The notes: generated by a model not told the origin, from the letters alone. A stretch of 64,000 nt of DNA from JBQLZQ01 sp052168355 (GCA_052168355.1 JBQLZQ010000054.1:1-64000), one strand, 5' to 3'; numbered from the stretch's first letter, positions 9,144 to 18,299 are shown. A program made the numbers and translations.

Positions 9144-9193
9144 GAACTAAGACAGAACATCGGCTTGACGTTTTTCTTTTGTTCCGGCTTAAT
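9144..9193 (+). promoter_or_regulatory. lexA promoter with SOS box (LexA operator)
   Basis: At 9144-9158 the sequence GAAC-N7-GAAC is exactly the alphaproteobacterial LexA operator (GTTC-N7-GTTC read on the other strand). It is followed by TTGACG at 9165-9170 and CTTAAT at 9188-9193, 17 bases apart, a good housekeeping promoter. The operator therefore lies just upstream of the -35 element of lexA. Repression and autoregulation of lexA are inferred from the known family behaviour. Confidence 0.85.
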
Positions 9194-9231
9194 CGCCCAG
9201 TGAGTCGACCATGCCGTGGAGGCGCTGACCC

Positions 9232-9933
9232 ATGCTGACAAAGAAACAACAGGAACTGCTGCAGTTCATCCACACGCGGCTGCAGCAGGGCGGGGTATCC
9301 CCTTCCTTCGACGAGATGAAGGATGCGCTGAATCTTCGATCCAAATCCGGAATCCACCGTCTGATCACGGGTCTGGAGGAGCGCGGCTTTATCCGCCGCC
9401 TGCCCCACCGCGCCCGGGCCTTGGAAGTGGTGCGTCTGCCCGACGGATTGAAACCGGGCCCCTCGGCGACGGAACCGCGGTTCAAGCCCAACGTCATCAA
9501 ACCGAATTTTGCCGCCCTGCCCGGCCGGTCGGCGGGCGGCGAGGCCGAAACCGTCCAACTGCCCCTCTATGGCCGGATCGCCGCCGGTACGCCGATCGAG
9601 GCGCTGCGCGACCATTCGGCATTCGCCGACGTGCCGGCCGCCATGATTCAGGGCGGCGACCATTACGCCCTGGAGGTCGCGGGCGACAGTATGATCGACG
9701 CCGGCATCCTGGACGGAGACACGGTGGTGATCCGCAAATGCGACACGGCGGAAACCGGCACCATCGTCGTCGCCCTGATCGACGAGGCCGAGGTGACGCT
9801 GAAGCGGCTGCGCAAGCGCGGCAACACGATTGCCCTGGAACCGGCCAACCAGGCCTATGAATCGCGCATCTTCGGGCCGGATCAGGTTCAGGTGCAAGGC
9901 CGGCTGGTCGGGCTGTTGCGCCGCTATCACTGA
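9232..9933 (+). CDS. lexA: LexA SOS repressor
   Basis: Self-cleaving transcriptional repressor of the DNA damage response. The 233-residue protein has an N-terminal winged helix (residues about 1-70; SFDEMKDALNL is the recognition-helix region) and a C-terminal S24 peptidase domain. The cleavage site is Ala118-Gly119 in GRIAAGTPIEA; the catalytic Ser153 lies in GDSM and Lys191 in VTLKRL. A strong GGAGG precedes the ATG by 9 bases. An SOS box stands upstream at 9144-9158. The gene ends tail-to-tail with comEC, the two coding regions overlapping by 7 bases. It is placed after moeA and near comEC, the usual alphaproteobacterial arrangement. Confidence 0.98.
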   Translation: MLTKKQQELLQFIHTRLQQGGVSPSFDEMKDALNLRSKSGIHRLITGLEERGFIRRLPHRARALEVVRLPDGLKPGPSATEPRFKPNVIKPNFAALPGRSAGGEAETVQLPLYGRIAAGTPIEALRDHSAFADVPAAMIQGGDHYALEVAGDSMIDAGILDGDTVVIRKCDTAETGTIVVALIDEAEVTLKRLRKRGNTIALEPANQAYESRIFGPDQVQVQGRLVGLLRRYH

Positions 9934-12077
9934 CCGCCGCGGCGAAGGGTCCAGGGTCGGTCGCCAACCCGGTCGGCCACGCTGATCGCCTCAAACCCGT
10001 GCGGTTCCAGGGTGATGGCGTGGGCGCCTTCTCGCCACAAATCGAACCGGTCGACGACCAGAGCGGCCCGGCAGCGGCGCGGCAGGGGGATGGCGGCGAC
10101 GACGATGTCGGCGGCCGCGCAATCCTCGTCCATCGCCCTGCCGTCCCGGACGAAGGCAATCGTCCAGCCGTCGCGCCGGTATAGGCAGCCCAACGGATCG
10201 CACCGCAGGGTCTTGTCCGCGCTCTCCCCGACGGACGGCCACGCTTCGGCCGTTACCCGCCCGTCCCGGCGCAGCCAGATCTCACGCGTGAAGCGGTCGC
10301 GCCTCAGGGTCGATAGAGTCAGCGCGCCGTCCTGGGTCCGCACCGCCATCAGGCGGCCATCGCCGGCGACCAGAATGTCGGGCTGCGACACGGCGATGAC
10401 GCTGGCCAGCCCCAGCGCGATCCCCGCGACGCCGATCAGCCGCCATCGTCCCTGCCACAAACACAGCCAGATCCCACCCAGGGTCAGCGCTCCCAGGCCC
10501 CAGAGCGGCATCGCGGGCACGGTCCAGGCCGCGCCGGGCCAGGCCGCCGTCGTCCGGGCAATGGCCAGCAACACGTCGATGCCCCATCCCATGGGCGCAA
10601 GGGTCAGCCCCTCCGCGCCGAACGGCAGGGCGATATAGGTGGCCAGCCCCCACGGCATGATCCAAAAGGCGGTTAGGGGCACGGCCAGCAGGTTGGCCGC
10701 CAGCCCGTATGTGGCGATGCGCTGAAAGTGGAACAGGGCGTAGGGCCCGGTGGCCAGCGACGCGATCAGCGAGGTCAGGGCCACGGCGACGAAGTAGAGA
10801 CCGAGCCGGCGCAGCGGTCCGGCCCCCGCCCGCCACACGCGCCAGCGGCCGCGCAGCGCCTCGTAGGATGCGATCAGCGCCACCACCGCCGCGAACGACA
10901 TCTGGAAGCTGGGGCCCAACAGGCTCTCAGGCGCCAGCAGCAGCACCAGGGTCGCCGCCCAGGCCACCAGCCGCATCGACAGGGCGGTGCGGTCGACCAG
11001 AATGGCGACCAGCACCAGCCCGGTCATCAGCGCCGCCCGCTGGGTGGGCACCGGCGCGCCGACCATCATCATGTACGCCAGGGCCGCGACCAGGGCCAGC
11101 AGCGCCGCCCATTTCTTGATCGGCCGGTGGAGTGCCAGGGGTTGGCTCAACGCCAGGACGGCCCGCGCCAGCACGAACACCAGCCCGGCGATCAAGCCGA
11201 CATGCAGCCCGGAGATGGCGAGCAGATGGGCCAGCCCACTGTCGCGCATGGCGGCATAGACCGGGTCGGCGATCAGGCCCCGTTCACCGGTCAACAGGGC
11301 GGTGGCCACGGCCCCGGTGTCGCCATCCAGCCGGGCGGCGATGCGGGCCGCCACGCTCTGGCGCAGATGCTCCAGCCGCAGGGCCAGCGCCAGACCCAGA
11401 CCGCCGGAGGACGGTGCCTCGGCGATCTCCGCCACGCTCACCGCATAGCCGATGGCACCGATCCGCTGAAAAAAGATCTGACGCCGGAAATCGAAGGCGC
11501 CGGGGGCAACAGGCCCGCTTGGCCCGTTCAAGACCGCCCGCACCGTGATCTCCGCCCCGGTGGGCGGCGGTGGGGTCCGGCGGGTCAGGCGGATGCGAAC
11601 CCGCTCAAGGGCGATGCCCGGCGGTGCCGGTTCGATCCGGCCGACCTCCAGAACCACACGGGCTCCCGCCGCCGTCACGTCCTGGGCCACCACCCGTCCG
11701 GCCACCAGCACCGGTCCGATCTCCCGGTCCAGCATCGGCACCGTCACCCAGGCGGTGCGAACCTGGGCCGCGGCGAAGCCGACGGAGCCCGCCAGAAGCA
11801 TCGCCAGGACCAGAGGCATCGCGGGCCGTCCCCAGGCGAGCAGCAGGAGAAACGCGAAGACCGCCGCGGCCCCCGCCCCGGCCCAGGGCTCCGGCTCCAC
11901 CGGCAGGGCGAAATAGGCGGCGATGCCGGCCCCGCCGGCCACCGGCAGCCACAACGGCCAGATCGACCGGTCGGCCGCCATGGAGGCCGCCAGCCATCGC
12001 CCGAACCGGACCCAGGCCGCTGTGGCCATCGGCCCAAGGCCCCCCGTTTCCGCCACGCTTTCCAGCCCCCGATACAT
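9927..12077 (-). CDS. comEC: ComEC/Rec2 family DNA-uptake channel protein
   Basis: Polytopic inner-membrane protein of the ComEC/Rec2 family, which in competent bacteria passes single-stranded DNA across the inner membrane. About 716 residues: two to three N-terminal membrane segments, a DUF4131-like soluble domain (roughly 90-220), then the competence domain with the segment LLAISGLHVGLIAG and many membrane helices. The C-terminal part after the last helix lacks the HxHxDH metallo-beta-lactamase motif of full-length ComEC, as is common in alphaproteobacteria. No other competence genes are in view, so transformation competence is not implied. ATG 12077 is chosen over a TTG three codons earlier; the ATG at 12029 is another possibility. 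It is divergent from gltX across 66 bases. Confidence 0.9.
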   Translation of the reverse strand: MYRGLESVAETGGLGPMATAAWVRFGRWLAASMAADRSIWPLWLPVAGGAGIAAYFALPVEPEPWAGAGAAAVFAFLLLLAWGRPAMPLVLAMLLAGSVGFAAAQVRTAWVTVPMLDREIGPVLVAGRVVAQDVTAAGARVVLEVGRIEPAPPGIALERVRIRLTRRTPPPPTGAEITVRAVLNGPSGPVAPGAFDFRRQIFFQRIGAIGYAVSVAEIAEAPSSGGLGLALALRLEHLRQSVAARIAARLDGDTGAVATALLTGERGLIADPVYAAMRDSGLAHLLAISGLHVGLIAGLVFVLARAVLALSQPLALHRPIKKWAALLALVAALAYMMMVGAPVPTQRAALMTGLVLVAILVDRTALSMRLVAWAATLVLLLAPESLLGPSFQMSFAAVVALIASYEALRGRWRVWRAGAGPLRRLGLYFVAVALTSLIASLATGPYALFHFQRIATYGLAANLLAVPLTAFWIMPWGLATYIALPFGAEGLTLAPMGWGIDVLLAIARTTAAWPGAAWTVPAMPLWGLGALTLGGIWLCLWQGRWRLIGVAGIALGLASVIAVSQPDILVAGDGRLMAVRTQDGALTLSTLRRDRFTREIWLRRDGRVTAEAWPSVGESADKTLRCDPLGCLYRRDGWTIAFVRDGRAMDEDCAAADIVVAAIPLPRRCRAALVVDRFDLWREGAHAITLEPHGFEAISVADRVGDRPWTLRRGGQ

Positions 12078-12143
12078 CGGCCCCAAGACTATGGTATGCC
12101 ACCGGTCCGCGACCAGCTTTCCTCTTAGTTAACGAACGATTAC

Positions 12144-13571
12144 ATGACCGTCGTCACCCGCTTCGCCCCCTCGCCGACCGGCTTTCTTCATATCGGCGGC
12201 GCCCGCACGGCCCTGTTCAACTGGCTGTATGCCCGCCACCATGGCGGCCGCTTCGTGCTGCGGATCGAGGATACCGACCGGGCCCGGTCGACCGACGCGG
12301 CGGTGGCGGCCATCCTGGACGGGATCCGCTGGCTGGGCCTGGATTGGGACGGCGACGCGGTCTCCCAGTTCGACTTGCGCGACCGCCACGCGGAGGCGGC
12401 GCGGCGCCTGCTGGCGGAAGGCAAGGCCTATCGCTGCTATTGCACGCCGGAGGAGTTGGCGGAGATGCGCGAGGCGGCGCGGCGCGAGGGGCGGCCGACC
12501 CGCTACGACGGGCGCTGGCGCGACCGCGATCCCGGTACCGCGCCCCCGGACGTGGCGCCCGTCATCCGCTTCAAGGCGCCCCAGGACGGTGAAACGACCA
12601 TCGAGGACCGTGTCCAAGGGCCGGTAACGGTGCGCAACGACCAGCTCGACGACATGGTTCTGCTGCGCGGCGACGGCACGCCCACCTACATGCTGTCGGT
12701 GGTGGTGGACGACATCGACATGGGCATCACCCATGTCATCCGGGGCGACGATCACCTGACCAACGCCTTCCGCCAGACCCAGCTTTACGAAGCCCTGGGT
12801 GCCGTGGCGCCGGTCTTCGCCCATGTGCCGCTGATCCACGGGCCGGATGGGGCGAAGCTGTCGAAGCGGCACGGGGCCCTGGGGGTCGACGCCTATCGGG
12901 ATTTGGGCTATCTGCCGGCGGCCCTACGCAACTATCTGCTGCGCCTGGGATGGAGCCACGGCGACGACGAGATCATCGACACCGATCAGGCCATCGCCTG
13001 GTTCGATCTGGACGCCATCGGCAAGTCGCCGGCCCGGTTCGATTTCGCCAAGCTGGACAGCCTCAACGGCCATTATATCCGGGAAACCGGCGACGACGCC
13101 CTGGCCGCCCTGACCGCACCTTTTATCGAGACGAGGCTTGGCCGGCCGCTGTCGGCGGATGAAATCACGCGGCTGGGCCAAGCCATGCCCGGCCTGAAGC
13201 AGCGCGCGAAGACACTCCTGGAACTCTCTGAAAATGCTGAATTTTACTTCCGATCAATCCCGCTGACATTTACCGATAAGGCCGCCGCCCAGCTGACCGA
13301 TTCGGCGCGGGAGCTGCTGACCCGGCTGCGGGGCCGGCTGGACGGCCTTGCCGCGTGGACCGAGGAGACGGTCGAGGCGGCGGTACGGGAAACCGCTGAA
13401 GAGGCAGGCGAAAAGCTGGGCCGGCTGGCCCAGCCGCTGCGCGCCGCCTTGACCGGATCGACCACCTCCCCCGGAATCTTCGAGGTCGCCTTCGTCCTGG
13501 GACGGGCGGAAACCCTGGCCCGGCTGGATTCTGCCCTGGCAACACGGCCTCTCACCGGTTCGCCGCGTTGA
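12144..13571 (+). CDS. gltX: Glutamyl-tRNA synthetase
   Basis: Class I aminoacyl-tRNA synthetase charging tRNA-Glu (and, in organisms using the GatCAB route, often tRNA-Gln). The 475-residue protein has the HIGH-type motif at His16 (FAPSPTGFLHIGGAR), the catalytic-domain segment VLRIEDTDR, and the KMSKS-type motif KLSKR at 238-242, followed by the helical anticodon-binding domain. Length and motifs are normal. The comEC-gltX-gltA order is typical for alphaproteobacteria. The 66 bases between it and comEC must hold both promoters; no clear pair was recognised. Confidence 0.97.
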   Translation: MTVVTRFAPSPTGFLHIGGARTALFNWLYARHHGGRFVLRIEDTDRARSTDAAVAAILDGIRWLGLDWDGDAVSQFDLRDRHAEAARRLLAEGKAYRCYCTPEELAEMREAARREGRPTRYDGRWRDRDPGTAPPDVAPVIRFKAPQDGETTIEDRVQGPVTVRNDQLDDMVLLRGDGTPTYMLSVVVDDIDMGITHVIRGDDHLTNAFRQTQLYEALGAVAPVFAHVPLIHGPDGAKLSKRHGALGVDAYRDLGYLPAALRNYLLRLGWSHGDDEIIDTDQAIAWFDLDAIGKSPARFDFAKLDSLNGHYIRETGDDALAALTAPFIETRLGRPLSADEITRLGQAMPGLKQRAKTLLELSENAEFYFRSIPLTFTDKAAAQLTDSARELLTRLRGRLDGLAAWTEETVEAAVRETAEEAGEKLGRLAQPLRAALTGSTTSPGIFEVAFVLGRAETLARLDSALATRPLTGSPR

Positions 13572-13661
13572 TCTTGCCGGGCAGGCCACGTACAATACAT
13601 TAACGCCCGAAATCGGGCCGGGGAACCACGTCCCCACAAGCGCTTGCTAGGGAACATTCGG

Positions 13662-14987
13662 ATGAACGACCAACAGGCCGTCGCTCAGGCTACGGCGGAC
13701 ACGGTAACGCTGACCGACAACGCCACCGGCAAATCCTACGAGTTACCGGTGATCAAGGGCACGACCGGACCGCGGGTGTTCGACATCCGCCGGCTCTATG
13801 CCGAAACCGATATGTTCACGTTCGATCCCGGCTATACCTCGACGGGATCCTGCGAAAGCAAAATCACCTACATCGACGGCGAAGCGGGCATTCTGCTGCA
13901 CCGCGGCTACCCCATCGAGGATCTGGCCGAACACAGCGATTTCATGGAGGTGTGTTTTCTTCTGCTCAATGGCGAACTGCCCAACGTCGATGAGAAGAAA
14001 GAGTTCGAGAAAACGATCACCTACCACACGATGATCCATGAGCAGCTGAACTATTTCTATCGCGGGTTCCGCCGCGATGCTCATCCGATGGCCATCATGT
14101 GCGGCGTGGTCGGCGCGCTGTCCGCATTCTATCATGACAGTACCGATATTTCCGACCCTCAGCAGCGGCTGATCGCCTCCCACCGGCTGATCGCCAAGAT
14201 GCCGACCCTGGCCGCCATGGCCTATAAGTATTCCTCCGGCCAACCCTTCATCTATCCGCGCAACGATCTGAATTATGCGGAGAATTTCCTTCACATGATG
14301 TTCGCGGTTCCGGCTGAGGACTACAAGATCAACCCGATCCTGTCCAAGGCGATGGACCGGATCTTCATCCTTCACGCCGATCACGAACAGAACGCCTCCA
14401 CATCGACCGTGCGGCTGGCCGGATCGTCGGGCGCCAACCCGTTTGCCTGTATCGCCGCCGGCATCGCGTCCCTGTGGGGGCCGGCCCACGGCGGCGCCAA
14501 CGAAGCGGTGCTCAAGATGCTGGCCGAGATCGGCTCCAAGGACCGGGTGAGCGAATTCGTCAAACGCGCCAAGGACAAGGACGACCCGTTCCGGCTGATG
14601 GGCTTTGGCCACCGCGTCTACAAGAATTACGACCCCCGGGCGACGGTGATGCGCCAGTCGTGCCACGACGTGCTGGAGGAGCTGGGGGTCAAGGACGAGC
14701 CGCTGCTGGATCTGGCGATGGAGCTGGAGCGGATCGCCCTCGAGGACGACTATTTCGTTGAACGGAAGCTCTACCCGAACGTGGACTTCTATTCCGGGAT
14801 TATCTTGCGCGCCATGGGATTCCCGACCAGCATGTTCACGGTTCTTTTTGCCGTGGCCCGGACGGTCGGTTGGATCGCCCAGTGGAAGGAGATGATCGAT
14901 GACCCCGTCCAAAAGATCGGGCGGCCGCGACAGCTCTACAACGGTCATACCAAGCGGGATTACGTCTCGCTTGACCGGCGTGGTTAG
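13662..14987 (+). CDS. gltA: Citrate synthase (type II)
   Basis: Condenses oxaloacetate and acetyl-CoA at the entry of the TCA cycle. The 441-residue protein shows the type II (hexameric, Gram-negative) N-terminal domain and the catalytic motifs HADHEQNASTSTVR with the following GPAHGGANEAVLKML, and GFGHRVYKNYDPRA. I chose ATG 13662 (MNDQQAV); a TTG six codons upstream is in frame but has no support. A 90-base gap separates it from gltX, so it may be expressed independently. A strong GC hairpin (15011-15035) follows the stop. Confidence 0.97.
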   Translation: MNDQQAVAQATADTVTLTDNATGKSYELPVIKGTTGPRVFDIRRLYAETDMFTFDPGYTSTGSCESKITYIDGEAGILLHRGYPIEDLAEHSDFMEVCFLLLNGELPNVDEKKEFEKTITYHTMIHEQLNYFYRGFRRDAHPMAIMCGVVGALSAFYHDSTDISDPQQRLIASHRLIAKMPTLAAMAYKYSSGQPFIYPRNDLNYAENFLHMMFAVPAEDYKINPILSKAMDRIFILHADHEQNASTSTVRLAGSSGANPFACIAAGIASLWGPAHGGANEAVLKMLAEIGSKDRVSEFVKRAKDKDDPFRLMGFGHRVYKNYDPRATVMRQSCHDVLEELGVKDEPLLDLAMELERIALEDDYFVERKLYPNVDFYSGIILRAMGFPTSMFTVLFAVARTVGWIAQWKEMIDDPVQKIGRPRQLYNGHTKRDYVSLDRRG

Positions 14988-15186
14988 CCCCCCGGGCACG
15001 TCTTCTTCGACCCGCCGCCACGGGCCGGCGGCGGGCCGGGCGTCGGCGCTCGGCGCGGTCAAATCGCGTCGAATACCCGGTCCGTCCAACGACAACCGGG
15101 ATCCCGCCGGGCGGCGCCTGGGTCGGGTGGTGATCAGCCTCACCGTGCTCGGCTCGCTGATCGGGTTGATGGCGCTGGTTCTCTAG
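14980..15186 (+). CDS. Possible small single-span membrane protein (uncertain)
   Basis: An open frame overlaps the last bases of gltA and could start at GTG 14980 (68 residues). Its only protein-like feature is the C-terminal end: a PSNDNRDP stretch followed by a basic RRLGR and one hydrophobic segment of about 18 residues ending in LMALVL at the stop. No good ribosome-binding site is visible, the N-terminal half is low-complexity, and the stop codon lies inside a palindromic repeat. It may be a real tail-anchored small protein or chance reading in GC-rich DNA. I do not recognise a family. Confidence 0.25.
   Translation: MVSPPGTSSSTRRHGPAAGRASALGAVKSRRIPGPSNDNRDPAGRRLGRVVISLTVLGSLIGLMALVL
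15011..15035 (+). terminator. GC-rich hairpin downstream of gltA
   Basis: CCCGCCGCC at 15011-15019 pairs perfectly with GGCGGCGGG at 15027-15035 around a 7-base loop, 23 bases after the gltA stop. There is no U-tract, so it may protect the 3' end or act as a weak pause rather than as a full intrinsic terminator. Confidence 0.35.
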
Positions 15187-15321
15187 AGCAGGATCGCCTT
15201 GGGTGGAATCGCTTCAGCGATCCCGCCCAAGGCGTGAATCCTACTCTATTCATAGAGTTAGAGAGCGATTCACGTCATTGGTGGAAGCGGATCCGCTTCC
15301 ACCAATGACGATCGCGCTCTA
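15184..15321. repeat. Paired palindromic intergenic element (REP/BIME-like)
   Basis: Two adjacent inverted repeats share TAGAG...CTCTA ends. The first (15184-15248) has near-perfect outer arms (15184-15194 with 15238-15248), an inner CGCCTTGGG/CCCAAGGCG pair and a small central ATCGCT/AGCGAT hairpin. The second (15259-15321) contains a perfect 38-base palindrome at 15273-15310 centred on GGATCC, extended by TAGAGAGCGAT/ATCGCGCTCTA arms. It encodes nothing recognisable and no second copy occurs in the window. Such paired palindromes resemble dispersed repeats seen between genes in other alphaproteobacteria. It also separates gltA from the convergent TRAP permease gene. Confidence 0.75.
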
Positions 15322-15403
15322 AGGCCTGTTCAAGACGCGGTTCTGGCGGCCGGTCTCCCGCTGCGCTCCAGCTTCGTGGCGCGCGCGATGACCGCCGCCA
15401 TGG

Positions 15404-17293
15404 TCATGATCGTATCGCCGGTTCGTCGCTGGCCACCGCCGACCGGTTGGCGATCTGTGCCGCCAAGACGAACGCCAGGCACGCCGCGCCGATCGCATCC
15501 GTCAAAAGCCCCGGCTTGATCAGGACAATGGCCGCCGCCACCAGCAGGACGCGCTGCCAGGGCGGCGTGTGGGTCAGCAGATAGCCGGTCAGTCCGGCCG
15601 CCAGGCAGACCACCCCGGTGGTCGCGGTGGCGGCGGTGAGCGCGATCCGGGGCCATGTCCCGATCAGCAGAAGCGACGGCCCGAAGACGAACATAAAGGG
15701 GATGATGTACCCCGTCGCCCCCAGCTTCAGAGCGTCCCGTCCGGATTCCCAAAGGCCCGCGCGCGAGATGCCGTTGGCGGCATAGACCGCCATGGCCACC
15801 GGCGGCGTGATGGCCGACAGGATCGCGAAATAGAAGACGAACATGTGGGCCGCCTCGACCATCACCCCCAGCTTGACCAGGGCCGGCACCAGCAGCGCCA
15901 CCTGGACGATGTAGGCCGGCGTGGTCGGCATGCCCATGCCCAGCACGATCCCGGCGATCATGGTCAGCACCAGGGCCAGCACCATGCTGTCCTGCGACAC
16001 GGTCGTGACGAGGCTGGTGAAGTCGATCCCCAGTCCCGTGAGGGTGATGACCCCGATGACGATCCCCGCGCACCCGCAGGCCAGCGCCACCGCCACCGTG
16101 TTGCGGGCGCCCGCGATCAGCGCCTCGGCGATCGTGGCGACCTTGATCTCCCGCCGGGTCGAGCGCCGCAGAAGCGCCGTCGGTATGGCCGAGGCGATGC
16201 CGCACAGGGCCGCCATCGGGGCGCTGTAGCCCAGCAGCAGAACCCCGATGATGACGATGAGCGGCAAGAACAGGTGTCCGCGTTCGCCCAGCACGGTCCG
16301 CAAGCGCGGCAGGTCGGCGCGCGGCAATCCTTTCATCCCCGTCCGTTTGGCCTCGAAATGGACGGCGCAAAACAGGGCGACGTAGTAGAGAAGCGCCGGG
16401 ATCAGGGCGAAGCCCGCGACCGTCAGATAGCTGATGCCCAGAAACTCGGCCATCACGAAGGCGGCCGCCCCCATGATCGGCGGCATGATCTGACCGCCCG
16501 TGGAGGCCACGGCCTCGACCGCGCCGGCAAAGGCCGGCCGGTAGCCGATGCGCTTCATCAGAGGGATGGTGAAGGTGCCGGTGGTCATCACGTTGGCGAC
16601 CGCGCTGCCCGAGACCGATCCGAACAGGCCGGAGGTGATGCAGGCGACCTTCGCCGGTCCGCCCGCCGTGTGCCCGGTCAGGCTCATGGCGAAATCCATG
16701 AACAGGCGCCCGGTGCCCGTCCGTTCGACCAGCGATCCGAACAGGATGAACAGCACGACATAGGTGGCCGAGACGCTGAGCGGGATGCCGTAAATGCCTT
16801 CGGTCGTCAGGAACAGCTGATCGAGCAGCAGCTCCAGCCGGGTCCCATTGTAAAACAGCGCATAGAGGATGAAGGCGAGCGCGGTCAGGGGAAGCGCCAG
16901 CCCCACCGCCCGGCGGGTCGCCTCGAGCAGCAGCACGATCAGCAGGCCGCCGATCACGAAATCCCGCGTCATCAGATCGTCGATATAGTAGATCCGGTTG
17001 ACGACGTAGTCGGAATAGAGGGCTGGATAGAGCGCCGCCCCCACCGCCAGCACCAGCAGCACAAGGCTGACGGCACCGGGCGAATCGATCCGCCCGCCGG
17101 CCCGCGCCGGCAGGGCCAGAAACGCCATGGCCAGCGCGAAACCCAGATGGATGCTGCGAAAGGTGAAGGTGTCCGGTGGACCGAAAAACGCCACCCACAG
17201 GTGAAATCCGGACATGGCGAGCCCCACCATGCCGATCCCAAACGCGGCCGGCGTGACCGGAATCCCGATCTGTCGTGCAAGATCCTTGAGCAC
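15404..17293 (-). CDS. TRAP transporter fused permease (4TM/12TM, TAXI type)
   Basis: Inner-membrane permease of a tripartite ATP-independent periplasmic transporter in which the small (DctQ-like) and large (DctM-like) subunits are fused. The 629-residue protein is hydrophobic throughout; the motif-rich DctM part includes LFGSLVERTGTGRLFM, SGSAVANVMTTGTFTIPLMK, the ASTGGQIMPPIMGAAAF segment and GMGMPTTPAYI, all characteristic of the family. The substrate cannot be told from sequence; TAXI systems often carry dicarboxylates or amino acids. Its binding-protein gene lies 50 bases upstream on the same strand, so the two form an operon. The pair sits between gltA and lpxB, an unusual place for a transporter in this group. 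Confidence 0.93.
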   Translation of the reverse strand: MLKDLARQIGIPVTPAAFGIGMVGLAMSGFHLWVAFFGPPDTFTFRSIHLGFALAMAFLALPARAGGRIDSPGAVSLVLLVLAVGAALYPALYSDYVVNRIYYIDDLMTRDFVIGGLLIVLLLEATRRAVGLALPLTALAFILYALFYNGTRLELLLDQLFLTTEGIYGIPLSVSATYVVLFILFGSLVERTGTGRLFMDFAMSLTGHTAGGPAKVACITSGLFGSVSGSAVANVMTTGTFTIPLMKRIGYRPAFAGAVEAVASTGGQIMPPIMGAAAFVMAEFLGISYLTVAGFALIPALLYYVALFCAVHFEAKRTGMKGLPRADLPRLRTVLGERGHLFLPLIVIIGVLLLGYSAPMAALCGIASAIPTALLRRSTRREIKVATIAEALIAGARNTVAVALACGCAGIVIGVITLTGLGIDFTSLVTTVSQDSMVLALVLTMIAGIVLGMGMPTTPAYIVQVALLVPALVKLGVMVEAAHMFVFYFAILSAITPPVAMAVYAANGISRAGLWESGRDALKLGATGYIIPFMFVFGPSLLLIGTWPRIALTAATATTGVVCLAAGLTGYLLTHTPPWQRVLLVAAAIVLIKPGLLTDAIGAACLAFVLAAQIANRSAVASDEPAIRS

Positions 17294-17343
17294 CGGACCC
17301 TCCCAGCAGGTGGGGCCGGGCGAACCCGCCCGGCATCCGGCCC

Positions 17344-18288
17344 TCAGTTAACGGCGATGCCCTTTTCTTCGTAGAAGCGCTTGGCGCCTTCATGCATCGG
17401 CACGCCGATATCCATCGCCATGCCTTCGGCCGTCAGCCCGTCCATGGCCTTGGCGATGGCGGCCAGGTCGCCGACATTGGCGGCGATATGGGTGAGGATG
17501 TTATAGACCGCGTCCTCGTCCAGCGAGCAGCGGGCGATGAGATGCGTGGCGTAGCCGATGGTCGGCACGTCCTCGTCGACGCCGGGATAGCTGCCGGCGG
17601 GAACGATGGCGCGGCGATAGCCCGGGTTGATGGCCTGCATCTTGGCCAGGCCGTCATCGGGCACCGGGACCAGCCGTATGTCGCGCGCGCTGGCCAGATC
17701 CATGATGGCGCCCGCCGGAACCGTGGTGCCGAGTGTGAAGAAGTCGGCGTTGCCGTCCTTCATCAGCGCCACCGAGTCGGTGTAAGAGCCATGATTGACC
17801 CGCGACATGTCGTCATAGCTGGTGCCATAGGCCTGAAGCATGTGCTGGGTGATGGCCTCGCCCGTGTTGCCAGCCGGCTGCACGGCCGCCGCCTTGCCCG
17901 CGAGGTCGGCGGGCGTCTCTATCCCCGCATCGGCCAAGGCCACCACCTGGAAATATTGCGGGTAGAACGTAGCGACGTTGCACACGTCACCGGCCGCCGC
18001 CTCGAACGGCGGCTTGCCCTCGATCGCATCGACCGTCGACACGGAGTTGGCGAAACCCATGTCGGCCTTGCCCGCCTCCACGCCCTTGACGTTGGCGATC
18101 CCCGCGCCCGGCAGCACCTGCACCTTGGCGCCGGGAATGTTGGTTTCGACGATGTTCTGGATGGCCCCGCCAAGCGGATACCAGGAGCCGCCCTGCGGTC
18201 CCGACATAAGCGTGATTTCCTGGCCGTGGGCGGTCTGCGCGACGAGCAGAGCGGCGACGCAAACGCCGCCGAGAATCCTGATGGTCAT
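17344..18288 (-). CDS. TAXI family TRAP transporter substrate-binding protein
   Basis: Periplasmic solute receptor delivering substrate to the permease encoded next to it. The 314-residue precursor begins with a signal peptide ending near AQTAHGQ, followed by ITLMSGPQGGSWYPLGG, the typical TAXI N-terminus, and later ADMGFANS, YPQYFQVV and LGTTVPAGAIMDLA segments. The ATG at 18288 gives a normal signal peptide and has GGGAG 6 bases before it. The next upstream in-frame start would read through an intrinsic terminator structure (18300-18326), which makes the longer form very unlikely. Confidence 0.92.
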   Translation of the reverse strand: MTIRILGGVCVAALLVAQTAHGQEITLMSGPQGGSWYPLGGAIQNIVETNIPGAKVQVLPGAGIANVKGVEAGKADMGFANSVSTVDAIEGKPPFEAAAGDVCNVATFYPQYFQVVALADAGIETPADLAGKAAAVQPAGNTGEAITQHMLQAYGTSYDDMSRVNHGSYTDSVALMKDGNADFFTLGTTVPAGAIMDLASARDIRLVPVPDDGLAKMQAINPGYRRAIVPAGSYPGVDEDVPTIGYATHLIARCSLDEDAVYNILTHIAANVGDLAAIAKAMDGLTAEGMAMDIGVPMHEGAKRFYEEKGIAVN

Positions 18289-18299
18289 GACATACTCCC

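Noticed and set aside
15330..17393. 687-residue open frame overlapping the TRAP permease
   Set aside because: Different frame of the same strand with no membrane pattern; the 629-residue frame at 15404-17293 is the real permease.
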